Below are positions 62,248 through 64,000 of a stretch of 64,000 nt of DNA, piece after piece. The notes under the pieces were generated by a model. The model was not told the DNA's origin. It did not search any database and worked only from the letters and a program-made list of their open reading frames with translations. Every line of letters starts with the position of its first letter. Position 1 is the first letter of the stretch. The translations under genes were made by a program, and so were the position numbers. The DNA comes from an uncultured Pirellulaceae bacterium (GTDB lineage: Bacteria; Planctomycetota; Planctomycetia; Pirellulales; Pirellulaceae), in NCBI GenBank assembly GCA_937929805.1, contig CALFUT010000041.1, positions 1 to 64,000 on the forward strand, in the 5' to 3' direction.

Positions 62248-62853
62248 ATGCTTATCATCGGCCTTGCCGGTGGCATTGCCTGCGGCAAAAGTTTCGTCGC
62301 TGGGTGTTTCGAGCAATTAGGTGCCGCTTTGATTGATGCGGACAGGGTGGGTCATGAAGTGCTGGATCAATCGGATGTCCAAGCGCTGCTGGTCAGTCGT
62401 TGGGGATCCGAAGTCACTATTGATGGTAAAGTGGATCGTCGTCGATTGGCGGCGATCGTGTTTGACCCCGATGATGACGGCCAGCAGTTGTCAGAGCTGG
62501 AAAAGATAACCCATCCTCGAATCAGATACCGAATCGAACTGCAGATAGAAGAATTTCGCGACATGGGAGCGGTTCCAGCTGTTGTCTTAGATGCTCCGGT
62601 CATGTTCCGGGCAGGTTGGGATGACATTTGCGATCAAATTGTATTTGTTGATGCACCAATTGGGGTCAGGCGGCAACGTGCGGCTTTGCGGGGTTGGAAA
62701 CAGGGCGAGTTGGAGCGGCGTGAGTCACGACAACTTGCCATTGATGAAAAACGAGAGCGTTCGACTGACGTGGTCGACAATGCTGGTAGCGAGCAGAAAA
62801 CTCGCGATCAGGTGAAGTTACTTTGGCGGCAGTGGCAACTTCCGCTTGGGTAA
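62248..62853 (+). CDS. coaE: Dephospho-CoA kinase
   Basis: MLIIGLAGGIACGKSFVAGCFEQLGAALIDADRVGHEVL. Confidence 0.95.
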   Translation: MLIIGLAGGIACGKSFVAGCFEQLGAALIDADRVGHEVLDQSDVQALLVSRWGSEVTIDGKVDRRRLAAIVFDPDDDGQQLSELEKITHPRIRYRIELQIEEFRDMGAVPAVVLDAPVMFRAGWDDICDQIVFVDAPIGVRRQRAALRGWKQGELERRESRQLAIDEKRERSTDVVDNAGSEQKTRDQVKLLWRQWQLPLG

Positions 62854-62880
62854 CGAATTGAACTGAAACGGAGTAGATGA

Positions 62881-64000
62881 ATGTCAGAGGCTCGTTCATC
62901 GCGACCAAACACTCGGAAACGATCTTCAGATGACGGGGTGCGCGCGGGCGCTAGTTCGTTCGAAGATGATCCCGATGTCGTGGATAGGCAGCGCGAAATA
63001 GAAGCCGAGGGTGAACCGGTCTCGATCGCCGAATCGCTCAAATCAAACGAAATTGTCACGCCAACCGGGACAAAACTTGGCAATCCAGCCGAAATCGATG
63101 CTGGAAACGCCATGGAATTGCAGCGTATGCCGCTCGAAGAATTGATCAAGCAGGCGGCGAAAGAGGGCGTCGCGAATCCTGAGTCTCTACCAAAAAACGA
63201 ATTGGTTTTTCAGATTCTTAAGCAGCGAGTTAAAACCTGCGGCATTATCTGGGGTGAAGGCACGCTGCAAATCTTGCCAGACGGGTTTGGCTTTCTTCGC
63301 AGTGTAGATGCCCACTACGTCAGTTGTCCCGACGACATTTATGTCTCGCCCAGCCAGATTCGGAAGTTCAATCTTCGTAATGGGTCGGTCGTTCGCGGTC
63401 AGGTTCGTCCTCCCAAGTCCAATGAGCGTTACTTTGCTTTGCTGCGAGTTGAGTCCGTCAACGGACGTGATCCTAGTGAGGCGTCCAAACAAAAAGCGTT
63501 TGATGATCTGACGCCGCTACATCCCGATCAGCGGATTGTCATTGAGCACTCGCCAAAGTGCATGTCCACTCGCGTGGTCGATCTGATTGCTCCAATCGGT
63601 TTTGGGCAGCGAGGGTTAATCGTTAGTCCTCCGCGTGCTGGAAAAACGGTGTTGATGCAGCGAATGGCGAAAGCGACGCTTGCGAACTACCCAGATGCTT
63701 ACGTGATGATCTTGCTGATCGACGAGCGTCCGGAGGAAGTGACCGACATGGAGCGAGAGGTCAAAAGTGACCGATGCGAAGTGGTCAGTTCCACCTTCGA
63801 CGAACCCGCGTCGCGGCACATTCAGGTCTCCGAAATGGTCCTTGAAAAGGCCAAGCGTCTGGTCGAAAGCGGCTACGATGTCGTGATTTTTCTCGATTCG
63901 ATCACGCGTTTGGGTCGAGCTTGGAATTCAGAATGTCCTCAGTCGGGCAAAACGTTATCGGGCGGCTTAGACGTGAACGCACTTCAGCGACCCAAAGCGT
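62881..64000 (+). CDS. rho: Transcription termination factor Rho, truncated by window edge
   Basis: From ATG 62881: [14 protein letters not shown]...[17 protein letters not shown]...[17 protein letters not shown]...[15 protein letters not shown]. Confidence 0.97.
   Translation, partial: MSEARSSRPNTRKRSSDDGVRAGASSFEDDPDVVDRQREIEAEGEPVSIAESLKSNEIVTPTGTKLGNPAEIDAGNAMELQRMPLEELIKQAAKEGVANPESLPKNELVFQILKQRVKTCGIIWGEGTLQILPDGFGFLRSVDAHYVSCPDDIYVSPSQIRKFNLRNGSVVRGQVRPPKSNERYFALLRVESVNGRDPSEASKQKAFDDLTPLHPDQRIVIEHSPKCMSTRVVDLIAPIGFGQRGLIVSPPRAGKTVLMQRMAKATLANYPDAYVMILLIDERPEEVTDMEREVKSDRCEVVSSTFDEPASRHIQVSEMVLEKAKRLVESGYDVVIFLDSITRLGRAWNSECPQSGKTLSGGLDVNALQRPKA

Overview
The window reads as a chromosomal segment of a planctomycete (Rhodopirellula/Pirellula-like, inferred from gene content and repeat style). 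Most of it is ordinary housekeeping: a biotin operon (bioA-bioB-bioF-bioH-like-bioC), carB, argH, polA-coaE-rho, dgt, kdsC beside an LptC/OstA-like giant, fliW, msrB, a rhomboid protease, a TolC/HlyD/ABC efflux set and a tRNA-Leu(UAA). The left edge holds a truncated hicA toxin gene and a decayed tyrosine recombinase. The parts most worth following up are: (1) a putative sigma-54-driven structured ncRNA ending in a strong terminator (54441-54701); (2) a DUF2971 gene inserted between two perfect 24-bp direct repeats that both re-encode the C-terminus and stop of the upstream HEAT-like gene (44734-45996); (3) a MoxR-type AAA ATPase / 631-aa unknown / TerB-like operon (48303-51802); (4) a dispersed GC-rich imperfect palindrome (5 loci), several copies lying just past stop codons and one fused in frame to a lipoprotein gene; (5) at least four other palindromic intergenic repeat families clustered at about 30.17-30.42 kb, 36.2 kb and 46.08-46.38 kb. 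All family assignments come from reading the translations by eye; no searches were run.
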